Shown here: one piece after another, positions 17,302 to 24,862 of the stretch | How positions within the stretch are numbered: position 1 is the stretch's first letter | How the letters are laid out: each line of letters opens with the position of its first letter | Assembly: GCA_012518675.1 (NCBI GenBank) | Contig: JAAYRR010000066.1 | Location: 1 to 53,386 of the forward strand | DNA: 53,386 bases | From: Bacillota bacterium | GTDB lineage: Bacteria > Bacillota > Dethiobacteria > DTU022 > UBA8154 | Direction: 5' to 3' | Notes under the pieces: model-generated | The model's input: the letters and a program-made list of their open reading frames with translations, nothing else | Told to the model about the DNA's origin: nothing | The model's database searches: none | Program-made: the position numbers and the translations under genes

Positions 17302-18429
17302 ATGTGTGCATTGTATTATGCCGGCCTGCTTAAATTTTTAGAGTCTGAAATGGGGGCAACTCTTTCCCGCGGCATTACCTTTTTTGAGGCCCGCCACTTG
17401 GACGAAATTTTTGATCCGCCCCGCGGGGAGCTGGTGATAACGAACCTTTGCAGCAAGGAGTTTCTTTCCCGGGCCCGGGAACGGCTTTTAAATTTTTATC
17501 CCCCGCAGCATTCTGTTAATATTTTACAGCTTAACGCCGGTGAAAGCTATTATCTGGTAAAGTCCGGGCCTGTGGCACAACTACAGTTTGACGGGGTTTT
17601 TAACCGGCAGCTTTGTTTACATCTTTCACCGGCGCCTTATTACACCTTGGGAGAAATGGCCGGTATTGTCAAACAGCTACGTGCCCCGGAGGGCTGCCCC
17701 TGGGACCGGCAGCAGGATCATTTTTCCCTAAAATCATGCCTGTTGGAGGAAACCTATGAGGTGCTGGAGGCTATTAACAAGAATGTTCCCCGGGAACTTT
17801 GTGAAGAACTGGGGGATCTGCTGTTGCAGGTGGTCTTTCACAGTGTGTTGGCAGAAGAAGAAAAAGATTTTTCCCTCTGGCAGGTGATCGACGGCTTGGC
17901 CCGTAAAATACGCCGTCGTCATCCCCATGTTTTTCAAAATGAGAAGGTCGCCAGCGTGGCCGAAGTCAGGATGAAATGGCAGGAGATTAAACAACTGGAA
18001 AGAGGCGGCAAAAAAACCGATCGTTTTGCCCTGCCGGCAGAACTATCTGCCTTGATGAAGGCCCAAAAGGTGCAGAAAAAAGCGGCAGAAGTAGGTTTCG
18101 ACTGGCCGGAAGTTGACGGTGTTCTGGAAAAGCTACAAGAAGAGGCCCTGGAACTGGGCGCAGCGCAGAAAACCGGGGATCGTTTACAAATAGAAGAGGA
18201 GATCGGCGATCTGTTTTTTGCATTGGTAAACTTAGCGCGGTTTTTGGATATAAACGCAGAAATAGCATTAAACCTTACCGTAGATAAATTTATCCGACGT
18301 TTTCGCCATATTGAAGCGCAAGTTGACCGGCACGGGGGTAACTTTGCAAACTTTACCCTTTCTGAATTAGACAGCTGGTGGGAGGAAGCCAAGCAGTTGG
18401 AGGGGAACCGTTCCGGGGGGGCAGGGTAA
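17302..18429 (+). CDS. mazG: MazG nucleoside triphosphate pyrophosphohydrolase with truncated methylase-like N-terminus (YabN-like)
   Basis: MazG hydrolyses NTPs/dNTPs to monophosphates and pyrophosphate. Two MazG domains are visible: one at about 122-220 (CPWDRQQ, then EETYEVLEA and EELGDLL), one at about 255-345 (EEALELG, EEIGDLFF). The first ~105 residues match only the C-terminal half of the tetrapyrrole-methylase domain that precedes MazG in Bacillus YabN (FFEARHLDEIF through the LYV-like PAPYYT junction); the SAM-binding first half is missing. The protein is 375 residues against about 490 for YabN. ATG 17302 follows ATGGAGGG at a good distance; a TTG just before it is an alternative. 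So the methylase part cannot be a working enzyme, whereas MazG should be. Confidence 0.88.
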   Translation: MCALYYAGLLKFLESEMGATLSRGITFFEARHLDEIFDPPRGELVITNLCSKEFLSRARERLLNFYPPQHSVNILQLNAGESYYLVKSGPVAQLQFDGVFNRQLCLHLSPAPYYTLGEMAGIVKQLRAPEGCPWDRQQDHFSLKSCLLEETYEVLEAINKNVPRELCEELGDLLLQVVFHSVLAEEEKDFSLWQVIDGLARKIRRRHPHVFQNEKVASVAEVRMKWQEIKQLERGGKKTDRFALPAELSALMKAQKVQKKAAEVGFDWPEVDGVLEKLQEEALELGAAQKTGDRLQIEEEIGDLFFALVNLARFLDINAEIALNLTVDKFIRRFRHIEAQVDRHGGNFANFTLSELDSWWEEAKQLEGNRSGGAG

Positions 18430-18720
18430 TACGGTAATGCAAGGTCTGTTCACAGTCGTCAGTAAAGTTGCAGGTTTTTGCAGGGACACAGTTTTTTTAT
18501 GTGAAAATTAGTAAAAGGTGTGCTGCATCAGGTGCCTTTTGGCTGCGTTCTTCAACGCAGGACGAAATTGAAATACCTACCAGGCTAGTTAATACCGCCG
18601 TTGGATCTGTTCTGCCAGTGAGGGTTGCGTTGATGAAACAGCTTTCAAGATACAAAAAATGTATTAAATTTCTGACTTGGTTTATCCTAATAAAGCTTAA
18701 ATAAAAATAGGAGAAAAACC

Positions 18721-19941
18721 TTGTCTGAAAAAAAAACCATGATCCTAATTCTTAGCACAGTCCCCTTTTTAATGGTTTTGGGAAACTCCATGTTGATTCC
18801 CGAATTCCCCACCATTAAAACAGAGCTGCAGCTCAGCGGGCTGCAGGTGGGGCTGCTTATTACTTTCTTTTCAGCGCCGGCTGCCCTGGTTATTCCTTTT
18901 TTGGGCTATCTCTCCGATCGTATCGGGAGAAAAATAATTATTGTGCCCAGCCTGCTCCTTTATGGCCTGGGGGGGGCTGTAGCCGGGTTTGCAGCTGCAT
19001 TCCTTAGCAGCCCCTATTTTTTGATTTTGGGGGGCAGGGTTGTCCAGGGCCTGGGCGCTGCCGGAACAGCTCCTATCGCGATGGCTTTGGCCGGGGATTT
19101 GTTTCAAACTAAAGAACGCAGTGAAAGCATGGGCATTTTAGAGGCAGCCAACGGGATAGGCAAAGTTTTAAGCCCGATCATCGGGTCTGCGGTGGCCTTA
19201 ATTGTCTGGTATGCGCTGTTTTTTTCTTATGCCTTGTTGTCCTTGCCGGTGGCTCTGTTGATCTGGTTTTTTGTGCAGGAACCGGCAGGTAAACGGGAAA
19301 AAGAAAGCTTTAGTAATTATCTGCACACTATAGCTTCAATCTTTGAGGAAAAAGGGGTATCTTTGTTTTTCAATTTTTTAGGCGGATTGGTTGTCTTGTT
19401 TATTCTTTTTGGGGTCCTTTCCTATGTTTCAGATCTGCTGGTTTCTGAGTTTCACTTTGGAGGTATTAAAAAGGGCCTGCTTCTATCCGTTCCCCTGCTG
19501 ACAATGTCTATCACAGCTTACCTAACCGGCTTGTACTTAAAACAGAAAGATCGTTTTTTTAAACTGTCCTATTTTATCGGTTTAATGGTTGTAGGCATTT
19601 CTATGGGTATTTTGCCTTTGTGCTGCCATAATCTTTTTGTTTTCCCTTTGATTTTGGGTTTGCTCGGGTTGGGGAGCGGGCTGGTACTGCCGGCCGTGAA
19701 TACCATGGTTACCAGTGCGGCCCGAAGTGAACAAAGGGGCGGTATTACTTCGTTGTATGGCAGTGTGCGTTTTGCCGGTGTGGCTTTGGGCCCCCCGGCC
19801 TTTGCCCTTTTGCAGGAGGTAAACGTTACTTTCATGTTTTTAGGCAGCGGGGGCCTGGCTTTGGCGGCAGGTGTCCTTGGTTTTTTGCTGATCCGTGAAA
19901 AGGCTGTTTTACAGCCGGCGGGTGGATCGGCTGGAGCTTGA
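18721..19941 (+). CDS. MFS transporter, drug:H+ antiporter (DHA1) type
   Basis: A 406-residue major facilitator with about 12 hydrophobic helices. The cytoplasmic loop 2-3 motif GYLSDRIGRK (about 60-69) and a GRVVQGLGAAGTAP stretch in helix 4-5 (about 103-116) are diagnostic of proton-coupled efflux pumps. The start is TTG at 18721, seven bases after AGGAG. The substrate is not predictable. It is part of a block of non-sporulation genes that breaks up the conserved mazG-to-yabP order. A strong terminator overlaps its 3' end. Confidence 0.82.
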   Translation: MSEKKTMILILSTVPFLMVLGNSMLIPEFPTIKTELQLSGLQVGLLITFFSAPAALVIPFLGYLSDRIGRKIIIVPSLLLYGLGGAVAGFAAAFLSSPYFLILGGRVVQGLGAAGTAPIAMALAGDLFQTKERSESMGILEAANGIGKVLSPIIGSAVALIVWYALFFSYALLSLPVALLIWFFVQEPAGKREKESFSNYLHTIASIFEEKGVSLFFNFLGGLVVLFILFGVLSYVSDLLVSEFHFGGIKKGLLLSVPLLTMSITAYLTGLYLKQKDRFFKLSYFIGLMVVGISMGILPLCCHNLFVFPLILGLLGLGSGLVLPAVNTMVTSAARSEQRGGITSLYGSVRFAGVALGPPAFALLQEVNVTFMFLGSGGLALAAGVLGFLLIREKAVLQPAGGSAGA

Positions 19942-20109
19942 ACCCGGCGCGGGTGAAGGCGCCGGGGTTTTTTTACTGTTGTTCTGAAGGTTTAGCCGGT
20001 GGAGGTAACAGCTATAATTATCTTGGTTGTTGTTCAGCAAGCCCGGGCAGGTTGCAAACAGCCATATAAGATTGAAAACAAAAAGATAGAAAACAAATTT
20101 TAAAAACAT
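19909..20109 (-). CDS. possible small exported protein
   Basis: A 66-codon minus-strand frame begins at ATG 20109 after GGGAAGG. The first 20 residues are strongly hydrophobic and end in a lipobox-like LFATC; a Ser/Pro-rich tail follows. However, the tail is encoded by the MFS terminator and the 3' end of the MFS gene, which argues that the frame is a by-product. Weak call. Confidence 0.2.
   Translation of the reverse strand: MFLKFVFYLFVFNLIWLFATCPGLLNNNQDNYSCYLHRLNLQNNSKKTPAPSPAPGSSSSRSTRRL
19941..19972 (+). terminator. terminator of the MFS gene
   Basis: AACCCGGCGC (19941-19950) pairs with GCGCCGGGGTT (19959-19969, one bulged G), followed by seven T. Confidence 0.85.
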
Positions 20110-20173
20110 CTTAAAACCTTCCCTGTTTAATTTACAAGCTGTAGTCTTTAAAAGCACTGTACTTTGAATGCCG

Positions 20174-20212
20174 TTTCCTGTTGTAATAAAATGCAACAGG
20201 AAATGTTTTTTT
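20174..20212 (+). terminator. possible second hairpin terminator
   Basis: TTTCCTGTTG (20174-20183) pairs perfectly with CAACAGGAAA (20194-20203), with T-rich sequence after it. It lies in the 329-base stretch 19942-20270, which otherwise shows no convincing gene. It may insulate the MFS gene from the convergent DUF441 gene. Confidence 0.45.
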
Positions 20213-20270
20213 GCTGTAGGTTTCCAAATAGAACTGATAAAAATGTTTTTTATAAGCATAAATATCTTGT

Positions 20271-20726
20271 TTAACGGCAAAACAGCTTGCATAAATAAAG
20301 AAAAAAAGCCGTTAACCCGCCTGCCATTAGCGGCCCTACTGGCACCCCCCTAAAAAAGACGATACCGATAATAGAGCCGATTACCAGGCCGAAGATAACC
20401 TGGGGCTGGCTGTCCAACAGGGTAAGCCCCATACCGTTTAGCCTGGTAGCAATAATGCCACCGACAATGGCTAAGATGCCGGGCAGGGAACTGAAAGTCA
20501 TGATTATTTCCCTGACAGCCACTTTTTCCTGTGCAAGGGGTACTAAAACGGCGAGCATCAGGAAAAAAAGGCCAATTTCCAGGCCCCGATCTCCCAAAAA
20601 GGGAAGCAGGCTTTTAATGTTGCACAGCTTAACTAGTAACAAAAGGCCGGCAGCCATGGTCAAAGAACTGGAGCGGGTGGTCAAACCCAGTAGAAAAATT
20701 AGAAGAATAAAAATAAAGCCATACAT
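20271..20726 (-). CDS. DUF441/UPF0756 family membrane protein
   Basis: A 151-residue integral membrane protein with four or five hydrophobic helices and the family's Gly/Pro-rich helix ends (LLPFLGDRGL near 40-49, GSIIGIVFF near 117-125, GVPVGPLMAGG near 127-137). Members of this family are found in bacilli and clostridia and have no known function. On the minus strand AAAGGGG lies upstream of the ATG. It is convergent with the MFS gene and lies downstream of comA on the same strand, 136 bases apart. Confidence 0.75.
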   Translation of the reverse strand: MYGFIFILLIFLLGLTTRSSSLTMAAGLLLLVKLCNIKSLLPFLGDRGLEIGLFFLMLAVLVPLAQEKVAVREIIMTFSSLPGILAIVGGIIATRLNGMGLTLLDSQPQVIFGLVIGSIIGIVFFRGVPVGPLMAGGLTAFFLYLCKLFCR

Positions 20727-20862
20727 GGATCTGCCCCTTTAGAGATATTCACCCCATTATATGTCAGAAGGTTGCAAGATAGAATTTAAAGCCAACGAAC
20801 AGCCCGGGGTTACCTAAGGGGGCCCAAAAGCCTAGCGGGTTGTATTTTTTTTGGTTTGTATT

Positions 20863-21708
20863 TTAGCCGGTAGCAGGGACCCCCCTGTATTGTTTGTTTT
20901 TTTGTGGCAGGGAGAGTTTAAAAGTATCGGCCCGCATGCCGGTACGCAGGGTTTCAAGGGCTAAAACCTCATTAGTGGCGATGTTCCCCAAGTTAACATT
21001 GGGTCCCAGGAGGGTAATAAAATTAACCTGTTGTTTTTTTAAGGGTGCTTCCCAGATAATTTGTTCTTGCAGGGTGGCAGTCTTCAAAAGCAGTTCATCC
21101 ACCTTTTCCTGTTCAATATCTCCCTGTGTATTAAAAAAAGTCACATTTTTACCCGACTCCCGGGCTTCCAGGATGACCTGTGTAGCACCCTCTTCCAGAT
21201 CCCTTTTAATCTGTGCGGCCACCTGTCCGGGATCAAAGACTGCGCCGGCTTCTTTTTTCCCGATTTCAGTCAGAACGGTTAGGCCCATGGCACGGGCCGA
21301 CCTGATAATTGAACTGCGTTGTTTTTGGGGGAGTTCGATCGTGCCTTCAGACACCTCTACAGTGGTGAAACCAAGTTCCTGGGCTTTGTTGAGGAAGGGT
21401 GCCAATTTGCCCTGCATACAGGCAATTTCTGTAAAGGTGCCGCCCGGGTAAGCCTGAATATGAAAGGAATGGATTAAATCAATTTTCTTTTTTAAGAGGA
21501 CGGGTTCATAGAGCGCAGAGGAGCCAAAACCCAACTTCCAGTAATCTATGTATGCAGCACACATTTCTAAAAGATCGTGCGTTTCCCGCAAACCTATTCC
21601 CTTGTCCAGGATCATAGTCAAACCTTTTTGGCGCGGTTTGGCGTAGCGGCCCTGGAGAGGGAAAGAAAAATCGAGTCCCCAGCCGTTATCCCTTTTAACT
21701 TTCTGCAA
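20863..21708 (-). CDS. comA: phosphosulfolactate synthase ComA
   Basis: ComA joins phosphoenolpyruvate and sulfite to make phosphosulfolactate, the first step of sulfolactate (and, in methanogens, coenzyme M) synthesis. In bacilli the homologue YitD makes sulfolactate stored in spores. The product has the family TIM-barrel features: KPRQKGLTMILDKG near 24-37, KLGFGSSALY near 58-67, YPGGTFTE near 87-94, and LGPNVNLGNI near 248-257. The longest frame opens at TTG 21753, but TTG 21708 follows AAGGAG at the right distance, giving 281 residues, so this start is preferred. No other sulfolactate genes are next to it. Confidence 0.85.
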   Translation of the reverse strand: MQKVKRDNGWGLDFSFPLQGRYAKPRQKGLTMILDKGIGLRETHDLLEMCAAYIDYWKLGFGSSALYEPVLLKKKIDLIHSFHIQAYPGGTFTEIACMQGKLAPFLNKAQELGFTTVEVSEGTIELPQKQRSSIIRSARAMGLTVLTEIGKKEAGAVFDPGQVAAQIKRDLEEGATQVILEARESGKNVTFFNTQGDIEQEKVDELLLKTATLQEQIIWEAPLKKQQVNFITLLGPNVNLGNIATNEVLALETLRTGMRADTFKLSLPQKNKQYRGVPATG

Positions 21709-22067
21709 GCTGCCTCTCTCCTTTGTCCGGTAGTTTTCTATCCTATGCTGCAATGTGTAATAAGGTTCCCTTAAAGGCTGCCCACCGGGGTGCCGGCTGC
21801 TGAAGTGCTGATTACTGTAGTGTTCACGGCAGCCGCCGCGCGGGAAAAAGCGGGGACAATTTTGGGCCTTAGTATGCTATTGTTGTGGCTGCTGTTGCCG
21901 CCTGTGCCCCAAGGGGTTTTCTGAAAAAAGGCTGGCTTCTTAGGTGGCCTGTTTTTGAATAAATAAAACGCGGCGGTGTACACTAATGTTAACCAAGGGT
22001 ACTGTAATAGGTTGAAAAACAGCTAGTTGATAACATTTTTATACTTTTGTAGCCGGGGGGTTTTATT
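21709..22067. other. intergenic region between comA and the spoIID-like gene
   Basis: This is a divergent stretch of about 360 bases. A 70-codon minus-strand frame (21771-21983) has a low-complexity Ala/Ser/Thr end and no ribosome binding site and is not credited. I could not pick out a consensus promoter. Promoters for both flanking genes must lie here. Confidence 0.4.
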
Positions 22068-23045
22068 TTGTCTTCCTACTTGGAATTTTTTAAAAAACGT
22101 GGTGCCCTTATTTTAGGGTTTATATTGGTTGTTGCCTTGGTTGTCGGTTACCAGTTACACGCCCGCGCTTCCAAAACCCCTGCCATACCGTCCGCCATAG
22201 ACAGGGGGGAAAGAAAGGAACCGCTTATTTCCGTCTACATTGAAGAGGAAGATTTGGTGCGGGAAATGCCCATGGAGGATTATGTGGCTGGCGTAGTGGC
22301 CGGTGAAATGGATCCGGACTGGCCCTTAGAGGCCTTGGCTGCCCAGGCCATATTGGCCCGCACTTTTACCCTGCAAAAAATTGACGAATCCGGTGGTGTT
22401 CCAGAACGCAATGCCCATGCTTCCACAGATATTGAAGAATTTCAGGCCTATAGTGCTGAAAAAGTGAATGCCAAGGTAAAGGAAGCCGTTCGTTTAACGC
22501 GGGGCCTGGCGGCTTGTTACCGGAATGAATTCATCAGAGCCTGGTTTCATGCTTATGCAGGCCCGCGTACGGCGCTGGCCAATGAAGGTTTGGCCTATAA
22601 ATTTAATCCTCCTTATATTTGTTCTGTAGAAGGCCTTGGTAAAAATATAATTTCAGAAGAAGAAGGAAACTGGTCGGCTATTTTTGATCTGGAAGAAGTA
22701 AGAAATGCCGTTCAGGAAACTACCGGTGTAGATCCGGGGGATATAAACGTGGTAAAGATTGCAAAATACGGTCCCTCCGGCAGGGCAGCCACTATTTTGG
22801 TCAACAATCAAAAAATTTCCGGTCCTGCCTTTCGCTTGGCTTTGGGTAGCACAGAAATGCGCTCTACACTGATAGAAAGAATGGAGCTGAATGAAGGCTG
22901 TCTGCAAATGTCCGGCACAGGTTATGGGCATGGTGTAGGGCTTTGTCAGTGGGGTGCCCGGGCTATGGCAGCAGAAGGGAAGCCTCCGGAAGAAATTGTG
23001 GAATATTTTTATAAAAATGTGCACCTGGTTTCTTTGTGGGATTAA
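22068..23045 (+). CDS. SpoIID/LytB-domain protein
   Basis: A 325-residue membrane-anchored protein with one hydrophobic segment near the N-terminus (about 14-30) and an extracytoplasmic SpoIID domain (about 48-325). SpoIID is the lytic transglycosylase that degrades peptidoglycan during forespore engulfment. The conserved block EDYVAGVVAGEMDPDWPLEAL with its catalytic-type glutamate (E in GEM, about residue 81) is present, as is the C-terminal GYGHGVGLCQWGA. The start is TTG at 22068. It is the first gene of the cluster leading to yabP, where Bacillus has yabO. Whether it is the engulfment SpoIID or a paralogue cannot be decided without seeing the rest of the genome. Confidence 0.85.
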   Translation: MSSYLEFFKKRGALILGFILVVALVVGYQLHARASKTPAIPSAIDRGERKEPLISVYIEEEDLVREMPMEDYVAGVVAGEMDPDWPLEALAAQAILARTFTLQKIDESGGVPERNAHASTDIEEFQAYSAEKVNAKVKEAVRLTRGLAACYRNEFIRAWFHAYAGPRTALANEGLAYKFNPPYICSVEGLGKNIISEEEGNWSAIFDLEEVRNAVQETTGVDPGDINVVKIAKYGPSGRAATILVNNQKISGPAFRLALGSTEMRSTLIERMELNEGCLQMSGTGYGHGVGLCQWGARAMAAEGKPPEEIVEYFYKNVHLVSLWD

Positions 23046-23103
23046 GATGTGGAATATTTTATCGGCTCCTCCCGTATAATGGTTCAAGGAGGAGAGGTTG
23101 GCC

Positions 23104-23406
23104 ATGGAAGATAACAAATATCTTGCCAAGCAGCAGCCGGGGCGTCACCGGCTGGTGATTGATAATCGGGAAAGGCTGGAAATAACCGGGGTTCTGAACG
23201 TCGACAGTTTTGATGATCAGGAAATTGTTTTGGAAACAGAACAGGGTCTGTTGGCCATGCGCGGTGAAGATCTGCATATTAAACACCTCAACCTGGAACA
23301 GGGGGAACTGCATATTGAAGGCTATTTGCTGGAACTGGCTTATTCGGAAGAAAGGAGTCGGCGAAAAGACCGGGGTAAAAATTTTTTTGAACGGCTTTTC
23401 AGGTAG
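23104..23406 (+). CDS. yabP: sporulation protein YabP
   Basis: YabP is a small protein of unknown mechanism made under sigma-E control and needed for full sporulation in Bacillus. The 100-residue product has the family core, including LEITGVLNVDSFDDQEIVLET around 24-44 and GEDLHIKHL. The ATG at 23104 is nine bases after AAGGAGGAG; TTG 23098 is too close to that site. It is followed without a gap by yabQ. Confidence 0.9.
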   Translation: MEDNKYLAKQQPGRHRLVIDNRERLEITGVLNVDSFDDQEIVLETEQGLLAMRGEDLHIKHLNLEQGELHIEGYLLELAYSEERSRRKDRGKNFFERLFR

Positions 23407-23844
23407 ATGGGCGGGATGTCCGTCGGGCAGCAGTTTTTGTTTCTCCTGTATCTGTGTATGTTTGGCCTGGCAGTAGGTATCATTCTTGATTTTTTTAAGG
23501 CTTGGGTGAAGGTATATGACTTTTCCCGGAAGGCAGTTTTCTGGGTGGATTTTTTATTTTGTTTACTTTTTGCTTTCCTTCTTTTTTATTTGCTGCTAAT
23601 AATTAACCGCGGCGAAGTACGTTTTTACACATTTTTGGCACTGCTCAGCGGCATAATTATATACTTTAATTTTGGCAGCTCCTATTTGCACAGCAATTTT
23701 TTGGTTTTTTTCCGGGCCATAAAATTTATTTCTGAAAAAATAAACAATACAATCCGTTCCTGGCAGGATTTACTAAACAAAAAAAGAATTATCTATAGGG
23801 ATCGTTATCATCGTTGGAAAAGGTTTTTTCGGAAAGAGGAATGA
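23407..23844 (+). CDS. yabQ: spore cortex biosynthesis protein YabQ
   Basis: YabQ is a mother-cell membrane protein required for cortex formation. The 145-residue product has four hydrophobic stretches in the first ~100 residues and a basic C-terminal tail rich in Arg/Lys/Trp, as in the family. The frame opens at ATG 23407, right after the yabP stop; the ATG at 23416 after GGGCGGG is an alternative. Order yabP-yabQ-divIC is conserved. Confidence 0.88.
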   Translation: MGGMSVGQQFLFLLYLCMFGLAVGIILDFFKAWVKVYDFSRKAVFWVDFLFCLLFAFLLFYLLLIINRGEVRFYTFLALLSGIIIYFNFGSSYLHSNFLVFFRAIKFISEKINNTIRSWQDLLNKKRIIYRDRYHRWKRFFRKEE

Positions 23845-23845
23845 T

Positions 23846-24160
23846 TTGAAAAACAATGTAATCAGTTATCCACAACGTGCCAGTCGAAAAAGGGGTTTGC
23901 TAAGGATAATCATTTTTATGGTACTAACCGTCTGCATAGGGGGTTTTATTTACCTTTTTTGGGGACAAACCTGTTTTTACCGGCAAATCAAAAAAGAAGC
24001 GGACGCCATTGAGGGTTGCCTTGAAGAGGCGCGTGCAGAAAATGAGGGCTTGAAGGAGGAAATAAGACTTCTGCAGGATCAGGAATACATAGAAATTCAG
24101 GCCCGTAAACACTTGGGCATGGTTCGGCCGGGAGAAATAATCTTTTTTATAGGGGATTAA
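23846..24160 (+). CDS. divIC: septum formation initiator DivIC/FtsB-like
   Basis: DivIC is a bitopic division protein that forms a complex with FtsL and DivIB. The 104-residue product has a short basic cytoplasmic tail, one transmembrane helix (about 21-39), a coiled coil (about 45-80 with LEEARAENEGLKEEI), and the C-terminal ARKHLGMVRPGE motif. The start is TTG at 23846, just after the yabQ stop, with AGAGGA as ribosome binding site. Confidence 0.9.
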   Translation: MKNNVISYPQRASRKRGLLRIIIFMVLTVCIGGFIYLFWGQTCFYRQIKKEADAIEGCLEEARAENEGLKEEIRLLQDQEYIEIQARKHLGMVRPGEIIFFIGD

Positions 24161-24182
24161 AAGTGTTATCCGGCGGAATCTC

Positions 24183-24210
24183 TTGACAATTTACTACAAG
24201 AAGGTATAAT
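24183..24210 (+). promoter_or_regulatory. sigma-A promoter of yabR
   Basis: TTGACA (24183-24188) and TATAAT (24205-24210) match consensus exactly with a 16-base spacer. The S1-domain gene starts 47 bases downstream, so it can be expressed apart from the sporulation genes before it. Confidence 0.8.
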
Positions 24211-24256
24211 CAAACTAGTATCATTCATTTTTTTTAAGGAGGACTTTTAGTTTCAG

Positions 24257-24703
24257 ATGCCGTCTATTGAAGTTGGAGCAGTTGTGGAAGGGGTGGTAAC
24301 AGGTATTACAAATTTTGGTGCATTTGTCCTGCTACCAGGTGGGGGAACCGGTCTTGTCCATATTTCTGAAGTAGCGGATACTTATGTGCGTGATATAAAC
24401 GACTACATTCAGAAAAAGGATAAGGTGAAGGTAAAGATTTTGTCTGTTAACGGGGACGGTAAAATTGGGCTTTCGATCAAACGTGCTAGTTCTGTCGGTT
24501 CACGGGAGAAAAAAAGGGAAGCCGCCCCCCGCAGAAGCGCCCCACGGAGGAATACACGTTTCTCGGGAAGAGGGAGGATGTCCTTTGAAGATAAGCTGGC
24601 TAAGTTTTTAAAGGACAGTGACGAAAGGCAGCAGGATTTAAGACGCAATACCGAATCCAAAAGGGGGGGCAGCAGGGGGCCGTTCCGGCAAAGCTTTAAC
24701 TAG
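24257..24703 (+). CDS. yabR: S1 RNA-binding domain protein YabR
   Basis: A 148-residue protein with one S1 domain at residues 1-75 (GAVVEGVVTGITNFGAFV, then LVHISE and KVKVKILSV), followed by a basic Arg/Ser/Gly-rich linker. It corresponds to YabR of Bacillus, an S1 protein of unknown target that follows divIC. The ATG at 24257 lies 14 bases after AAGGAGG, longer than usual, and an in-frame stop at 24248 excludes an earlier start. Confidence 0.88.
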   Translation: MPSIEVGAVVEGVVTGITNFGAFVLLPGGGTGLVHISEVADTYVRDINDYIQKKDKVKVKILSVNGDGKIGLSIKRASSVGSREKKREAAPRRSAPRRNTRFSGRGRMSFEDKLAKFLKDSDERQQDLRRNTESKRGGSRGPFRQSFN

Positions 24704-24802
24704 AACTGGAAAGATTAGAGAGAAAATAGGTATTTAAGGGACACAGGGAATCATAAAATTATCCTTAGATCTTTTTTGCAATTTTTCCGGTATGGTAAGT
24801 AA

Positions 24803-24824
24803 AAAGGCACCGTAAGGTGCCTTT
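24803..24824. terminator. bidirectional terminator between yabR and spoIIE
   Basis: AAAGGCACC (24803-24811) and GGTGCCTTT (24816-24824) form a perfect nine-pair stem with a four-base loop between two convergent genes. The T-rich side is better on the minus strand, after spoIIE. Confidence 0.7.
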
Positions 24825-24862
24825 AATTGTCTGTTTTAAGCGGCTTCCAAGTGTTGCCTGGT

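Noticed and set aside
18468-18704. 78-codon frame between mazG and the MFS gene
   Set aside because: No ribosome binding site, no recognisable features, and a composition typical of noncoding DNA.
21771-21983. 70-codon minus-strand frame between comA and the spoIID-like gene
   Set aside because: Low-complexity end, no ribosome binding site, likely promoter region.
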